Assembly: GCF_001401155.1 (NCBI RefSeq)
Contig: NZ_LJRO01000381.1
Coordinates: forward strand, 1-64,000
Direction of reading: 5' to 3'
Origin: Pseudomonas tremae
Lineage (GTDB): Bacteria; Pseudomonadota; Gammaproteobacteria; Pseudomonadales; Pseudomonadaceae
DNA: 64,000 bases
In this document: piece after piece, positions 25,198-33,576 of the stretch
Layout of the letters: every line of letters starts with the position of its first letter
Numbering within the stretch: position 1 is the stretch's first letter
The notes under the pieces: model-generated
The model's database searches: none
What the model was told of the DNA's origin: nothing
The model's input: only the letters and a program-made list of their open reading frames with translations
Translations under genes and position numbers: made by a program

Positions 25198-26769
25198 CTA
25201 TCCCTCCATAGCCCCCGCCTTTCCGGCTTCTACCATAAAGCGCTTGAGCGTCGACACGCTGGCGGCAGGGTCGAGCACATCCGAAACCACCTGGAAGCGG
25301 GCAGACATCTGATGTTCAGTCAGGTCGACGGCGACGTAGCCACGCTGACGACTTTCGAAGAACTTCACGTGCGGGTTGAGCCCGAGAATGCTATTGAAGG
25401 CCTCGAACGGCGGCCCGCCGGATGTGACCGAGGTGCCGACGAATTCGGTGGCGATGACGGCTGAGTCCGGGTTGCCTGCATCGGCATGCAGGTCAGTGGT
25501 CCAGAACGAATGAATATCGCCGCCCCAGAACACCGGGTTGCGGGTTTGATGGCGTTGCAGAGAAGCCAACATACGCTCGCGAGTGGTTATGTAGCCGTCC
25601 CAGCCATCGGTCCAGCGGCCCAGTTCCTGGGTACCCGGATTGCGTTGTATCAGCGGCGCGACCAGCAAATCCTGAGCGATGACATTCCATTGTCCGGGGG
25701 ATTGAGCAAAGCTGCGGTCCAGCCAGGCTTCCTGCTCCCAGCCGAGCATGGTGCGTTTCGGGTCAGTAAGGTCAGCGCAGTCGCCGCGTGCGACGTAGCC
25801 CTTGTGGCTGCCGCTGGCCGGAATACAGGGTTGTTCAGAGCGATATTGCCGACCGTCCAGAACATGAAAACGAGCCAGACGGCCGTAATCCAGATTGCGG
25901 TAGATGCGCATATCCGGCCCCTTGGGCAGGCTGCTGGCGCGCAAAGGCATGTGCTCGTAGAAGGCTTGGTAAGCGGCGGCTCTGCGACGCAGGAAGCTTT
26001 CTACCGATACGCCCGGATCCTGGGACCACTGCGCTGCGTAGTCATTCTGCACTTCGTGATCGTCCCAGGTGACGACGCTCGGCGCGCAGGCATGCAGGGC
26101 TTGCAGGTCCGGGTCGGTCTTGTACTGCGCGTATCGGTTGCGATAGCCGGAGAGGTCCATCGGGTCTGGTGTGGCATGGCGACGCGGGAACTGGATTTTT
26201 TCAGAAGATGCGTTCATCTCATAGATATAGTCGCCGAGAAAGAACACCAGATCAGGCCGCTCTGCCGCCAGGTGCCGGTAGGCGCTGAAATAGCCGGCTT
26301 CCCAATGTGAACACGACACAAAACCGAATCGCGCCGCGACCATGGCGGTTGCTGGCGGCGCAGTGCACGCCTGGCCCACCGGGCTTTGCGCGCCCAGGCT
26401 TTCGAACTGATACCAATAGGGACGGCCTGGCTGCAGACCGCTCGCTTCAACATGCACTGAGTGCGCAAAGCGCGCATGGGCAGTGGTCTGGCCCGAACGC
26501 ACAATGCGTGTCATGGCCGCGTCGCTGGCAATTTTCCAGCGCACTTCAACTGGCTTGGTCAAGCCACCGTCGCCTGTCGGGGTGACTGGTTTGGGGGCCA
26601 GACGTGTCCAGATCACAAAGCCGTCCGGCACCGGGTCGCCAGACGCCACGCCTAGCGTAAACGGATAATCGACACCGGCGCTGCGGGCGAACGGGCTCAG
26701 GATCGACAGTAAGGTGGCACCGGCCACTCCCGTGATGATGCGGCGACGGTCCGCGTTGAAATCAGTCAT
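25198..26769 (-). CDS. phoD: Alkaline phosphatase D, Tat-exported
   Basis: 523-residue exported phosphodiesterase/phosphomonoesterase. The N-terminus has a twin-arginine signal (RRRIITGVAGATLLSIL, cleavage near residue 31), followed by the PhoD N-terminal domain and metal-binding blocks FLGDYIYE, TWDDHEVQNDY and FWGGDIHSFW. The start at 26769 overlaps the stop of the upstream acetyltransferase (TAATG), showing translational coupling. It would release phosphate from extracellular esters, perhaps in concert with the phospholipase D-family gene at 31726; that link is inference. Confidence 0.9.
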   Translation of the reverse strand: MTDFNADRRRIITGVAGATLLSILSPFARSAGVDYPFTLGVASGDPVPDGFVIWTRLAPKPVTPTGDGGLTKPVEVRWKIASDAAMTRIVRSGQTTAHARFAHSVHVEASGLQPGRPYWYQFESLGAQSPVGQACTAPPATAMVAARFGFVSCSHWEAGYFSAYRHLAAERPDLVFFLGDYIYEMNASSEKIQFPRRHATPDPMDLSGYRNRYAQYKTDPDLQALHACAPSVVTWDDHEVQNDYAAQWSQDPGVSVESFLRRRAAAYQAFYEHMPLRASSLPKGPDMRIYRNLDYGRLARFHVLDGRQYRSEQPCIPASGSHKGYVARGDCADLTDPKRTMLGWEQEAWLDRSFAQSPGQWNVIAQDLLVAPLIQRNPGTQELGRWTDGWDGYITTRERMLASLQRHQTRNPVFWGGDIHSFWTTDLHADAGNPDSAVIATEFVGTSVTSGGPPFEAFNSILGLNPHVKFFESRQRGYVAVDLTEHQMSARFQVVSDVLDPAASVSTLKRFMVEAGKAGAMEG

Positions 26770-27329
26770 TACATGGTCTCCGACGCTACGTACTGCGAGC
26801 GCAATAGCCCGAACAGCAGCATGTCCTTGAATACACCGTTTTTCAGAAACACCTCTTTCATGCATCCCTCGTACGACAGTCCGCACTTCTCCAGCACCCT
26901 GGCGCTGGCCGGGTTGTCGCTGAAACACTGACCTGCGATGCGATTGAGGTTCATGTTAGTGAATCCGTGCATCAGCAAGCCCTGAACCGCTTCGCAGATG
27001 TAGCCCTTGTTGCGGTAGTCGGCTCCGGTCCAGTAACCCAGGTTGGCGCTGTGATGCGATTTGGAGAAGCGCAACGAGACGACCCCGGTCAGCTCTGAGG
27101 TTTCCCTGACGTGAACCCCGAGGGTCAACGTTCGACCTGCGGCAAAATGTTCGGGTATTTCAGCGATGAATGCCTGCGCATGCTCCAGCGTATAGGGGCT
27201 GGGCAGCGTCGAGGTCATGGCCGCGATAGTGGGCTCGTCTGCCAGGCGTGACAGGGTCGAAGCCTGGTTCGGGCGCAACGCAGCGAGCAATAGACGCGAG
27301 GTTCGGATAGTTGGCAGCAGGACGCTCAT
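26769..27329 (-). CDS. RimJ/RimL-type GNAT acetyltransferase
   Basis: 186-residue acetyltransferase, substrate unknown. Family features: the opening RTSRLLLAALRPNQA, the central LGYWTGADYRNKGYICEAVQGLL (acetyl-CoA loop) and the end block IAGQCFSDNPASARVLEKCGLSYEG. GGTGGA precedes the ATG at 27329. It is the first gene of a two-gene unit with phoD and is divergent from exbD. Confidence 0.85.
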   Translation of the reverse strand: MSVLLPTIRTSRLLLAALRPNQASTLSRLADEPTIAAMTSTLPSPYTLEHAQAFIAEIPEHFAAGRTLTLGVHVRETSELTGVVSLRFSKSHHSANLGYWTGADYRNKGYICEAVQGLLMHGFTNMNLNRIAGQCFSDNPASARVLEKCGLSYEGCMKEVFLKNGVFKDMLLFGLLRSQYVASETM

Positions 27330-27431
27330 CCGTATTTTCCACCGGGTTAAATGCTCAAACGCTGCAGCGTTGTGATGGCGTTTGTGTGACAGATGCAAGA
27401 ATCATTTATGTGCCACAGGATGTGCGCACAA

Positions 27432-27491
27432 AAGCCATGTAACAGTCATGTATCGGACTTGTAAAACCAACCGATCGGTCATGTTCGGTTG
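27432..27491 (+). promoter_or_regulatory. Candidate control region of the exbD-tonB cluster
   Basis: Direct repeats with an 11-bp period (AAGCCAT, 4 bases, CAGTCAT at 27432-27449) weakly resemble a Pho box. Downstream is an inverted repeat CAACCGA (27468-27474), 10 bases, TCGGTTG (27485-27491), with a perfect ACCGATCGGT inside. No Fur box was seen. Confidence 0.35.
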
Positions 27492-27530
27492 TTAGATTCT
27501 CGGCCTCTTACAAGAGAGCGAGAAGCTGGC

Positions 27531-27938
27531 ATGAGAACGTGGGATGAACCCAAGAAGCGCAAGGCACACATCGAACTGATCCCGATGATCGACGTGATGA
27601 TGTTCCTGTTGGTGTTTTTTGTGCTGGTAAGCCTGAACGTGATTCCGGCTCTGGGCATGAAAACCCAGCTACCCAGCGCCAGCAGCTCCCAGCAGCTCAA
27701 ACCGCAGAACAAATCGATCCTGACCCTGGGGCTCAACGGCGAGTTGCAACTCGACGGCAAGGCCACCACCGTCGATGCTCTGGTGCCAGCCTTGAAGGCG
27801 CTGGAAAAGCCGGACACCAAAACCACCATCATCGTGAACAGCGACAAAGGCGTCGAAGTCGCACGCCTGGTCGAGGTCATGGACACCTTGCGTCTGGGTG
27901 GCTTCACATCCGTTTCCATCGCTACGCGTAAGTCCTGA
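27531..27938 (+). CDS. exbD: ExbD/TolR-type biopolymer transport protein
   Basis: 135-residue inner-membrane protein of the TonB energising complex. One membrane segment near residues 17-40 carries the proton-path Asp (Asp21, in PMIDVMMFLLVFFVLVSL). The C-terminal periplasmic domain has the TTIIVNSDKGVEVARLVEVMD pattern. It is unusual in being the first gene, ahead of tonB, the receptor and exbB. GAGAAG lies before the ATG. Confidence 0.88.
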   Translation: MRTWDEPKKRKAHIELIPMIDVMMFLLVFFVLVSLNVIPALGMKTQLPSASSSQQLKPQNKSILTLGLNGELQLDGKATTVDALVPALKALEKPDTKTTIIVNSDKGVEVARLVEVMDTLRLGGFTSVSIATRKS

Positions 27939-27940
27939 TC

Positions 27941-28684
27941 ATGTACGCCCTGTTTCGCGTACGCCAGTGGCTTGGTGGCCTGCCTGCGCTGCTGGCACTC
28001 ATTGCAATCGTGATTGGTGTGCAGACTCGCCCGCTGAAAATGGAGCCGGTCTACGACGAGTCTGCAGTGGAACTCGCGCTGATCGAGCCCGAAGCGCCTG
28101 CGCCGGAGCCATTGAAGCAGGCCGAGCCGCCTCCGCCTCAGGCCGAAGAGCCGCCGCCTCCGCCACCCGTAGTCGAGAGCGAAGACGCCGAGCCTGCTCC
28201 GCCGCCCAAGCCCGTTCCCAAGCCCAAGCCAGAGCCGAAACCTAAACCTTTGCCCAAGCCCAAACCGCCAGTGGCCAAACCCGTCGAGCCGGTTCAGGCA
28301 CCCAGCAAACCGGTGGTCAGCGCCCCGGTATCGCCGCCGTCACCACCCGCGCCACCCGCACCGCCGAAGGTGGACTCTCAGGGTATTGAAGGGGGTTACC
28401 TCAAAGGGCTGCGCAACGAACTGGACGGCTACAAACAATACCCGACCGGACGTCAGGCATCGCTCGAGCGCCCGAGTGGCGAAGTGGTGGTGTGGTTGCT
28501 GGTCGACCGTCAAGGGCACGTGCTCGATTCCGGTATTCAGAGCCAGGCCTCCAGCATGCTGCTCAATCGAGCCGCGACCAATAGCCTGCGCCGCATCAAG
28601 CAGGTCAAGCCATTTCCTGAACAAGCCTTCGGCGGGCGCAATGAACAGCGCTTTACCGCCACCTTCAACTACAGCGTGCAATAG
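27941..28684 (+). CDS. tonB: TonB-type energy transducer
   Basis: 247-residue protein with one N-terminal membrane segment (LPALLALIAIVIGVQ), a long Pro/Glu then Pro/Lys spacer (about residues 45-145, EPEAPAPEPLKQAEPPPPQ and following PKPKP repeats) and a C-terminal TonB domain (about 155-247) ending in FNYSVQ. It starts 2 bases after exbD stops. The spacer is long enough to span the periplasm. This is a dedicated copy beside its receptor and so unlikely to be the housekeeping TonB. Confidence 0.88.
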   Translation: MYALFRVRQWLGGLPALLALIAIVIGVQTRPLKMEPVYDESAVELALIEPEAPAPEPLKQAEPPPPQAEEPPPPPPVVESEDAEPAPPPKPVPKPKPEPKPKPLPKPKPPVAKPVEPVQAPSKPVVSAPVSPPSPPAPPAPPKVDSQGIEGGYLKGLRNELDGYKQYPTGRQASLERPSGEVVVWLLVDRQGHVLDSGIQSQASSMLLNRAATNSLRRIKQVKPFPEQAFGGRNEQRFTATFNYSVQ

Positions 28685-28704
28685 CACTGACAAGGAACAA
28701 TGTG

Positions 28705-30987
28705 ATGAAGTTTTCCAGGATTCACCTTGCGTTGGTCGCCGCTGGCATGAGCCACGGCATGGCCATGGCTGACCAGAACGCCAGTGATGTCGGCACCATT
28801 GGCGTGCAAGGCAAGGCAACTGCCGGTGGTGGTTACATGGTGCAGGAGGAAAGCATCAAGGCGCGTTCCACTGTCACTAAAGAAGCACTCGACAAGCAGA
28901 CCGCGACCGGGAATGCGATCGACAAGCTCAAGTACACGCCAGGCCTGAACATCTCCAGCGAAGACGCCACCGGTCTTTCAGGATTCAAGTTCACCATGCG
29001 CGGGCTCAACTCCGATCAGGTCGGCATGTCGGTTGACGGCATGCCGATCAATGACTCCGGCAACTACGCGCTGTATTCCAACCTGCTGGGTGACCCGGAA
29101 AACATCGATCAGATTTTCGTGACTCAGGGTGCTGCAGAAAGTGACGGCCCGCACATCGGTTCCAGCGGCGGCAATATTGGCATTGTGACCATTCGGCCCA
29201 CCAAGGAAACCGGCGCATTCGTCAAACAGGTGGCGGGCAGCAACGGCACTTACAAAACCTTCGCGCGGCTCAATACCGGTGAGATAAACGGGCTAAGCAA
29301 CTGGTTGTCGATGTCTCACACCGAAGGCCAGAAATGGCGCGGTGACGGGGCAGTGCGCGCTGACAAGGTGGAATGGAACAGCTTTTTCGACATGGGGTCG
29401 GGCAATACGGCCAACCTGATCCTCAAGTACCACGAGCAAGACAACAACAGTTACAGCCAGCTAACAAAGAGCCAGTTTGAACAAGGCGGCCGCAAGTTCG
29501 ACCCTTATCCGTCCAGGCCTGCACTGGGCAGCAACGGCAAACTCTCCGGTTATTACGAGCTGGCGCAAAACCCGTTCCAGACCTTCACCGGTGTGCTCAA
29601 TACGCAATTTAAACTGGCCGACAACCTGTCGCTGTCCGTCATACCTTATTACTTCTGGGGCAACGGCAGCGGTGTAAACAGCTCGTCCTACGCGCTAAAC
29701 CGCGGCTCTAACCTGGGCGGTGTATTTGACCTGAGCAATCTGCCGACCGCTGCCGCTTATAACGCTGACGGTTCATCGACCACTGGCGTTTATTACCGGC
29801 CTTCACGTACCCAGACCTGGCGCCCCGGCATCACCACCAAGTTGAACTGGGACATCAACGACGAACACAGCGTGCAAGTTGGCTACTGGTATGAACGCGC
29901 GCGCCAGTTGCAGACCCAGCCTTTCATTCGCCTGAAGAGCAACGGCAAGCCGGAAAGTATCTTGCCGGACTCCGATTACGTGGTCGATGCCAATGGCAAC
30001 GAGATCCAGGGCCGGGACCGCTATACCGTTACGCCTGCGCAAAAAGTCTGGGCTCAGGACACGTGGTATTTCGCCCCTGACTGGACACTCATTGGCGGCC
30101 TGGCCTTCATGAATGTCGAACGAGAAGGCGACAACCACGGCAGCCTCACCGAGCGGCCGGAAAAACGTGACCAGACGTATAACAAGCTGCTGCCCAACGT
30201 CGGTCTCAAATATCAGCTCGATGAGCGTGACCAGTTGTTCTACAGCCTGTCGCGCAACATGCGCATACCGCAGAACTACGTGCTGTACGACCCGGGCACC
30301 GGCTCCATCAACAGCAAGCCGGAAACCAGCTGGAACCACGAACTGGGCTGGCGCTTTACCGACCAGGACATGACGCTGGCGGCCACCCTGTTTTACATGC
30401 AGTTCAAGGACCGTCAGGTGTCTTCGAAGGACGTCAACGGCGACTTTGCCGATATCAACGCCGGCGCAGTGGACAACAGCGGTCTGGAGCTGGAGTGGAG
30501 CGGCCTGTTGCCTAACCACTTCAACTACTACACCTCATACACCTACACCCGCGCCAAACAGAAAGATGACCTGACCGTTTTCAATAACGGCGCAGCCCTC
30601 GAATTGCCTACCAGTGGCAAGCAGTTCACCAACGTGCCGAAGAACATGCTGGCGGCCAATATCGGCTATGACGATGGCAGTTATTACGGCACGTTCGGCG
30701 GCAAGGTCACCAGCAAGCTTTACGGCGACCTGACCAACGACGAAAGCATTCCGGGGCGCACCATCTTCAATCTGGGCGGAGGCATCTATTTGCCGGTGGA
30801 CAAGAAAATCGTCAAGGACGCCACCTTGCGACTGAACGTCGACAACCTGTTCGACAAGAAATACCTGGACGGCGTGTACACCACCAAAACCAACGCAGGC
30901 ACTTACAGCGGTTTCCGCGATGGCGATCCGGCCTACATCGTCGGGGTCGAGCGTACCGTCACGGTTTCCCTGGAAGCCAATTTCTAA
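28705..30987 (+). CDS. TonB-dependent outer-membrane receptor
   Basis: 760-residue outer-membrane transporter. A signal peptide (to about residue 21, AMA) is followed by a plug domain (residues about 40-165; GFKFTMRGLNSDQVGMSVDGMP, IFVTQGAAESDG) and a 22-strand barrel ending in an aromatic residue (VSLEANF, C-terminal Phe). There is no N-terminal signalling domain for a FecR-type pathway. The ligand is unknown; no Fur box is seen upstream of the cluster and a phospholipase D-family gene follows, which argues for something other than a plain siderophore. AAGGAA precedes the ATG. Confidence 0.87.
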   Translation: MKFSRIHLALVAAGMSHGMAMADQNASDVGTIGVQGKATAGGGYMVQEESIKARSTVTKEALDKQTATGNAIDKLKYTPGLNISSEDATGLSGFKFTMRGLNSDQVGMSVDGMPINDSGNYALYSNLLGDPENIDQIFVTQGAAESDGPHIGSSGGNIGIVTIRPTKETGAFVKQVAGSNGTYKTFARLNTGEINGLSNWLSMSHTEGQKWRGDGAVRADKVEWNSFFDMGSGNTANLILKYHEQDNNSYSQLTKSQFEQGGRKFDPYPSRPALGSNGKLSGYYELAQNPFQTFTGVLNTQFKLADNLSLSVIPYYFWGNGSGVNSSSYALNRGSNLGGVFDLSNLPTAAAYNADGSSTTGVYYRPSRTQTWRPGITTKLNWDINDEHSVQVGYWYERARQLQTQPFIRLKSNGKPESILPDSDYVVDANGNEIQGRDRYTVTPAQKVWAQDTWYFAPDWTLIGGLAFMNVEREGDNHGSLTERPEKRDQTYNKLLPNVGLKYQLDERDQLFYSLSRNMRIPQNYVLYDPGTGSINSKPETSWNHELGWRFTDQDMTLAATLFYMQFKDRQVSSKDVNGDFADINAGAVDNSGLELEWSGLLPNHFNYYTSYTYTRAKQKDDLTVFNNGAALELPTSGKQFTNVPKNMLAANIGYDDGSYYGTFGGKVTSKLYGDLTNDESIPGRTIFNLGGGIYLPVDKKIVKDATLRLNVDNLFDKKYLDGVYTTKTNAGTYSGFRDGDPAYIVGVERTVTVSLEANF

Positions 30988-31013
30988 CCCTTCATTGACC
31001 AGAGGTCTGCGCC

Positions 31014-31664
31014 ATGGACATGAATCAGCTCCACGACATCACTTTCTACGTGATGTATGCCGCCATCGCGATTGCGATCTTTGTCGCGATCGAACGAGGC
31101 ATCTACTTTGCTTATGTGCGCCGCCAGTCGCGGGCGCTGCAAACAGCGCTCAACGCTTCGGTACACAGTGAAAAGGACCTGCCTGAAGCACTGACGCGCC
31201 GGACCAGCCTCCCACTGGAAATGGTCCTGCCGGTGCTTGCCCAGAAAAATGCCCATGGCTCACGCCGGGATCTGGATGACGTCATCGAAACTCAGTATCT
31301 GAGCACGCGAGCGCCGTTGTCCCGCAGCCTCTGGCTTATCGAGACCATCACCACGGCCGCGCCATTACTGGGGTTGCTGGGCACTATCCTGGGCATCATC
31401 GACACTTTCAAGGCCTTGGCCAGCGCCGGGGTGTCCGACCCAGGGCAGATCTCTGCCGGTATCGGCACTGCGTTGTTCGCGACAGGTCTGGGTATCGCAA
31501 TCGCCTTGTTCTGCGTGGTCTTTCATAACTTTTTTCAGGACAGCCTTGAGCGCATCAACGATCAGCTCAAGATCCTGTTGATCCGTGCCTCCAGCGGGGC
31601 AAGGGTGCAGGATGAAATGTCGCACCCGGTCACGGTTCCCCAGCCCAACTACCGGACGGCATGA
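31014..31664 (+). CDS. exbB: ExbB/TolQ/MotA-type proton channel protein
   Basis: 216-residue inner-membrane protein with three membrane segments: one near residues 8-28 (ITFYVMYAAIAIAIFVAI), and the conserved pair in LIETITTAAPLLGLLGTILGIIDTF and GIGTALFATGLGIAIALFCVVFHNFF. This pattern is that of ExbB. It works with the ExbD encoded three genes upstream, separated from it by tonB and the receptor. AGAGG lies 9 bases before the ATG. A terminator-like hairpin follows. Confidence 0.87.
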   Translation: MDMNQLHDITFYVMYAAIAIAIFVAIERGIYFAYVRRQSRALQTALNASVHSEKDLPEALTRRTSLPLEMVLPVLAQKNAHGSRRDLDDVIETQYLSTRAPLSRSLWLIETITTAAPLLGLLGTILGIIDTFKALASAGVSDPGQISAGIGTALFATGLGIAIALFCVVFHNFFQDSLERINDQLKILLIRASSGARVQDEMSHPVTVPQPNYRTA

Positions 31665-31673
31665 TTAACCCAC

Positions 31674-31701
31674 AGGCGCATGTCACTGGCATGCGCCTTT
31701 T
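31674..31701 (+). terminator. Hairpin with T-run after exbB
   Basis: Stem AGGCGCATG / CATGCGCCT with a 7-base loop and TTTT. It lies between exbB and the phospholipase D gene and may reduce expression of the latter relative to the TonB genes. Confidence 0.7.
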
Positions 31702-31725
31702 GCCTGTTCTGGCGATGAGACTTCC

Positions 31726-32979
31726 ATGACTTCGTCTATCCGTTTTCGCTCGATGCCCATGCGCTATCGCGGTCTGATCGCTGCGTTGCTGTTGTCGAGC
31801 CCGTTGGCACATGCCGACTTCGCTATTCCCGGTTTTGAACTGGTCCACACCGTCCCCGTCGGGACCGACCTGCAAACCCCCGATTTGCGAGCGCCCGGCG
31901 ATGTCTGGCGCGAGCTGTTCGACGGTGCCACCAAACGCATCGACATCGAGCAGTTCTATGTGGCCGATCAGCCGGGTTCTGTCATGAACAAGGTGCTCGA
32001 TAGCCTGCAATCAGCCGGGCAGCGAGGGGTGCAGATACGATTTCTTCTCGAAGACAAAGGCCTGAAGATGTCCGACCCCAAGACCCTGGAGCGGTTGCGG
32101 GCGATCCCCAATCTCACGCTGAGGGTGCTGCCTTATGCCAAACTTACTGGCAACGGCATCATCCACGCCAAGTTCTTTGTGGTTGATGGCAAACAGGCAT
32201 TTATAGGCAGTCAGAATTTCGACTGGCGCTCACTGGAGCACATTCACGAAACCGGTTTGCGGATTGATGAGCCGGGTGTGGTGCGACAAGTGCAGTCAGT
32301 GTTCGAGCAGGACTGGCTGGCCCAAGCGGCCATTACCGACGGCAAGCCAGTACCGGTTCCTGTTTCGTCTACCAACAGCGTCGCATCGTCAGACGGCAAT
32401 TATCTGGTCGCCAGCCCGCAACGCTACAACCCGCCTGGTGTCGTCGATTCGCAGGCAGAACTCCCACGCTTGCTGGGCGAAGCCAAGAACGAGGTTCGCA
32501 TACAGTTGCTGGATTACGCCCCTTTGTCCTATGGTCCGGACAAGACCCGTCCATATTACCCGGTCATTGATAACGCTATCCGCAGCGCAGCGGCACGCGG
32601 TGTATCCGTCAAACTCATGGTTTCAGACTGGAACACCGGCATGCCCGAAGTCGCCTACCTGAAAAGCCTGGCCCTGGTGCCCAACGTACAGGTACGCATC
32701 GTTACCCTGCCAATGGCCGCGCAGGGCTTCATTCCCTATGCACGGGTGATCCACAGCAAAACCATGGAAATCGATGACCGGATCGCCTGGGTCGGCACCA
32801 GCAACTGGCTCGGCGGCTACCTCGACAACTCGCGCAACCTGGAAGTGGTACTGCACGACAGTTCCATGGCCAAACGCATCGGGCAACTGCATGAGCAACT
32901 ATGGGATGGACCTTACGCCAAGCCCATCGACATCAATCGCGACTACCCGGAACCGCACCCAGGCCAGAGTTCGAAATGA
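31726..32979 (+). CDS. Exported phospholipase D-family protein
   Basis: 417-residue protein with a signal peptide (ends near residue 30, PLAHA) and two HKD motifs: His147-Lys149-Asp154 (IHAKFFVVD) and His343-Lys345-Asp350 (IHSKTMEID), each followed by the expected GS/GT-N element (IGSQNFDW, VGTSNWLG). It should be an active two-lobe phosphodiesterase or phosphatidyl transferase in the periplasm or outside. It follows the TonB cluster on the same strand after a hairpin. Its stop overlaps the next start (ATGA). ATG 31753 is another possible start. Confidence 0.85.
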   Translation: MTSSIRFRSMPMRYRGLIAALLLSSPLAHADFAIPGFELVHTVPVGTDLQTPDLRAPGDVWRELFDGATKRIDIEQFYVADQPGSVMNKVLDSLQSAGQRGVQIRFLLEDKGLKMSDPKTLERLRAIPNLTLRVLPYAKLTGNGIIHAKFFVVDGKQAFIGSQNFDWRSLEHIHETGLRIDEPGVVRQVQSVFEQDWLAQAAITDGKPVPVPVSSTNSVASSDGNYLVASPQRYNPPGVVDSQAELPRLLGEAKNEVRIQLLDYAPLSYGPDKTRPYYPVIDNAIRSAAARGVSVKLMVSDWNTGMPEVAYLKSLALVPNVQVRIVTLPMAAQGFIPYARVIHSKTMEIDDRIAWVGTSNWLGGYLDNSRNLEVVLHDSSMAKRIGQLHEQLWDGPYAKPIDINRDYPEPHPGQSSK

Positions 32980-33461
32980 GCTTGATAGTGCGCGCGATGG
33001 CTGACAGCGACTGGCCTTCTCTGGCTCTTTTATTCGAGCAGCCGGTATTTCGCTGGTGGACGCTGCGCATGCCGTATCAGTCATCCAGCGATATAAAACG
33101 GCTTGTCGAAAACCGGGCCTCTTCCGGCTTGTCCCTGGTTGCCGAGCAGGACGGTGCAGTGGTGGGGTGCGCCATGCTTTATCGATTCCAGGGGCGAAGG
33201 CAACACGCCGCCGATTTCTGGATGGGCGTCGCAGACGGACATCATCGTCAAGGCATTGGGGGGCTGATGTTAAAAGAACTGATCGAAACCGCCTCGCGCT
33301 GGCAAAACATCAAACGCCTGGAATTGACGGTATTTATCGACAACGAGCCTGCTATTGCGCTGTACGAAAAACATGGCTTCGTCGTAGAAGGCACACACAG
33401 GGAATTTGCTTATAGAGATGGCGAGTACATAGACGCGCTCAGTATGGCGGCAGTCTTTTGA
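32976..33461 (+). CDS. GNAT acetyltransferase coupled to the phospholipase D gene
   Basis: 161-residue acetyltransferase of unknown substrate, with the acetyl-CoA loop HHRQGIGGLMLKELIE and the end motif LELTVFIDNEPAIALYEKHGFVVEG typical of the PhnO/RimI-like group. The ATG overlaps the phospholipase D stop, so the two are co-translated. Downstream nested inverted repeats probably end the transcript. Confidence 0.84.
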   Translation: MSLIVRAMADSDWPSLALLFEQPVFRWWTLRMPYQSSSDIKRLVENRASSGLSLVAEQDGAVVGCAMLYRFQGRRQHAADFWMGVADGHHRQGIGGLMLKELIETASRWQNIKRLELTVFIDNEPAIALYEKHGFVVEGTHREFAYRDGEYIDALSMAAVF

Positions 33462-33536
33462 GGCGCATAGGCTGAGCCGCGAATGCAGTTCACCCCCTAG
33501 GCCACTCAGCCTCATTCAGCCACAATGACGCCTCTT
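33461..33536 (+). terminator. Nested inverted repeats after the TonB/phospholipase cluster
   Basis: AGGCTGAG (33469-33476) pairs with CTCAGCCT (33505-33512), and an outer GAGGCG at 33460-33465 can pair with CGCCTC near 33530. No T-tract is present; a transcript-end structure is likely. Confidence 0.4.
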
Positions 33537-33576
33537 ACCCACCAGCCTGCTGTGGGCTGTTAAAGGATTGGTGCTG

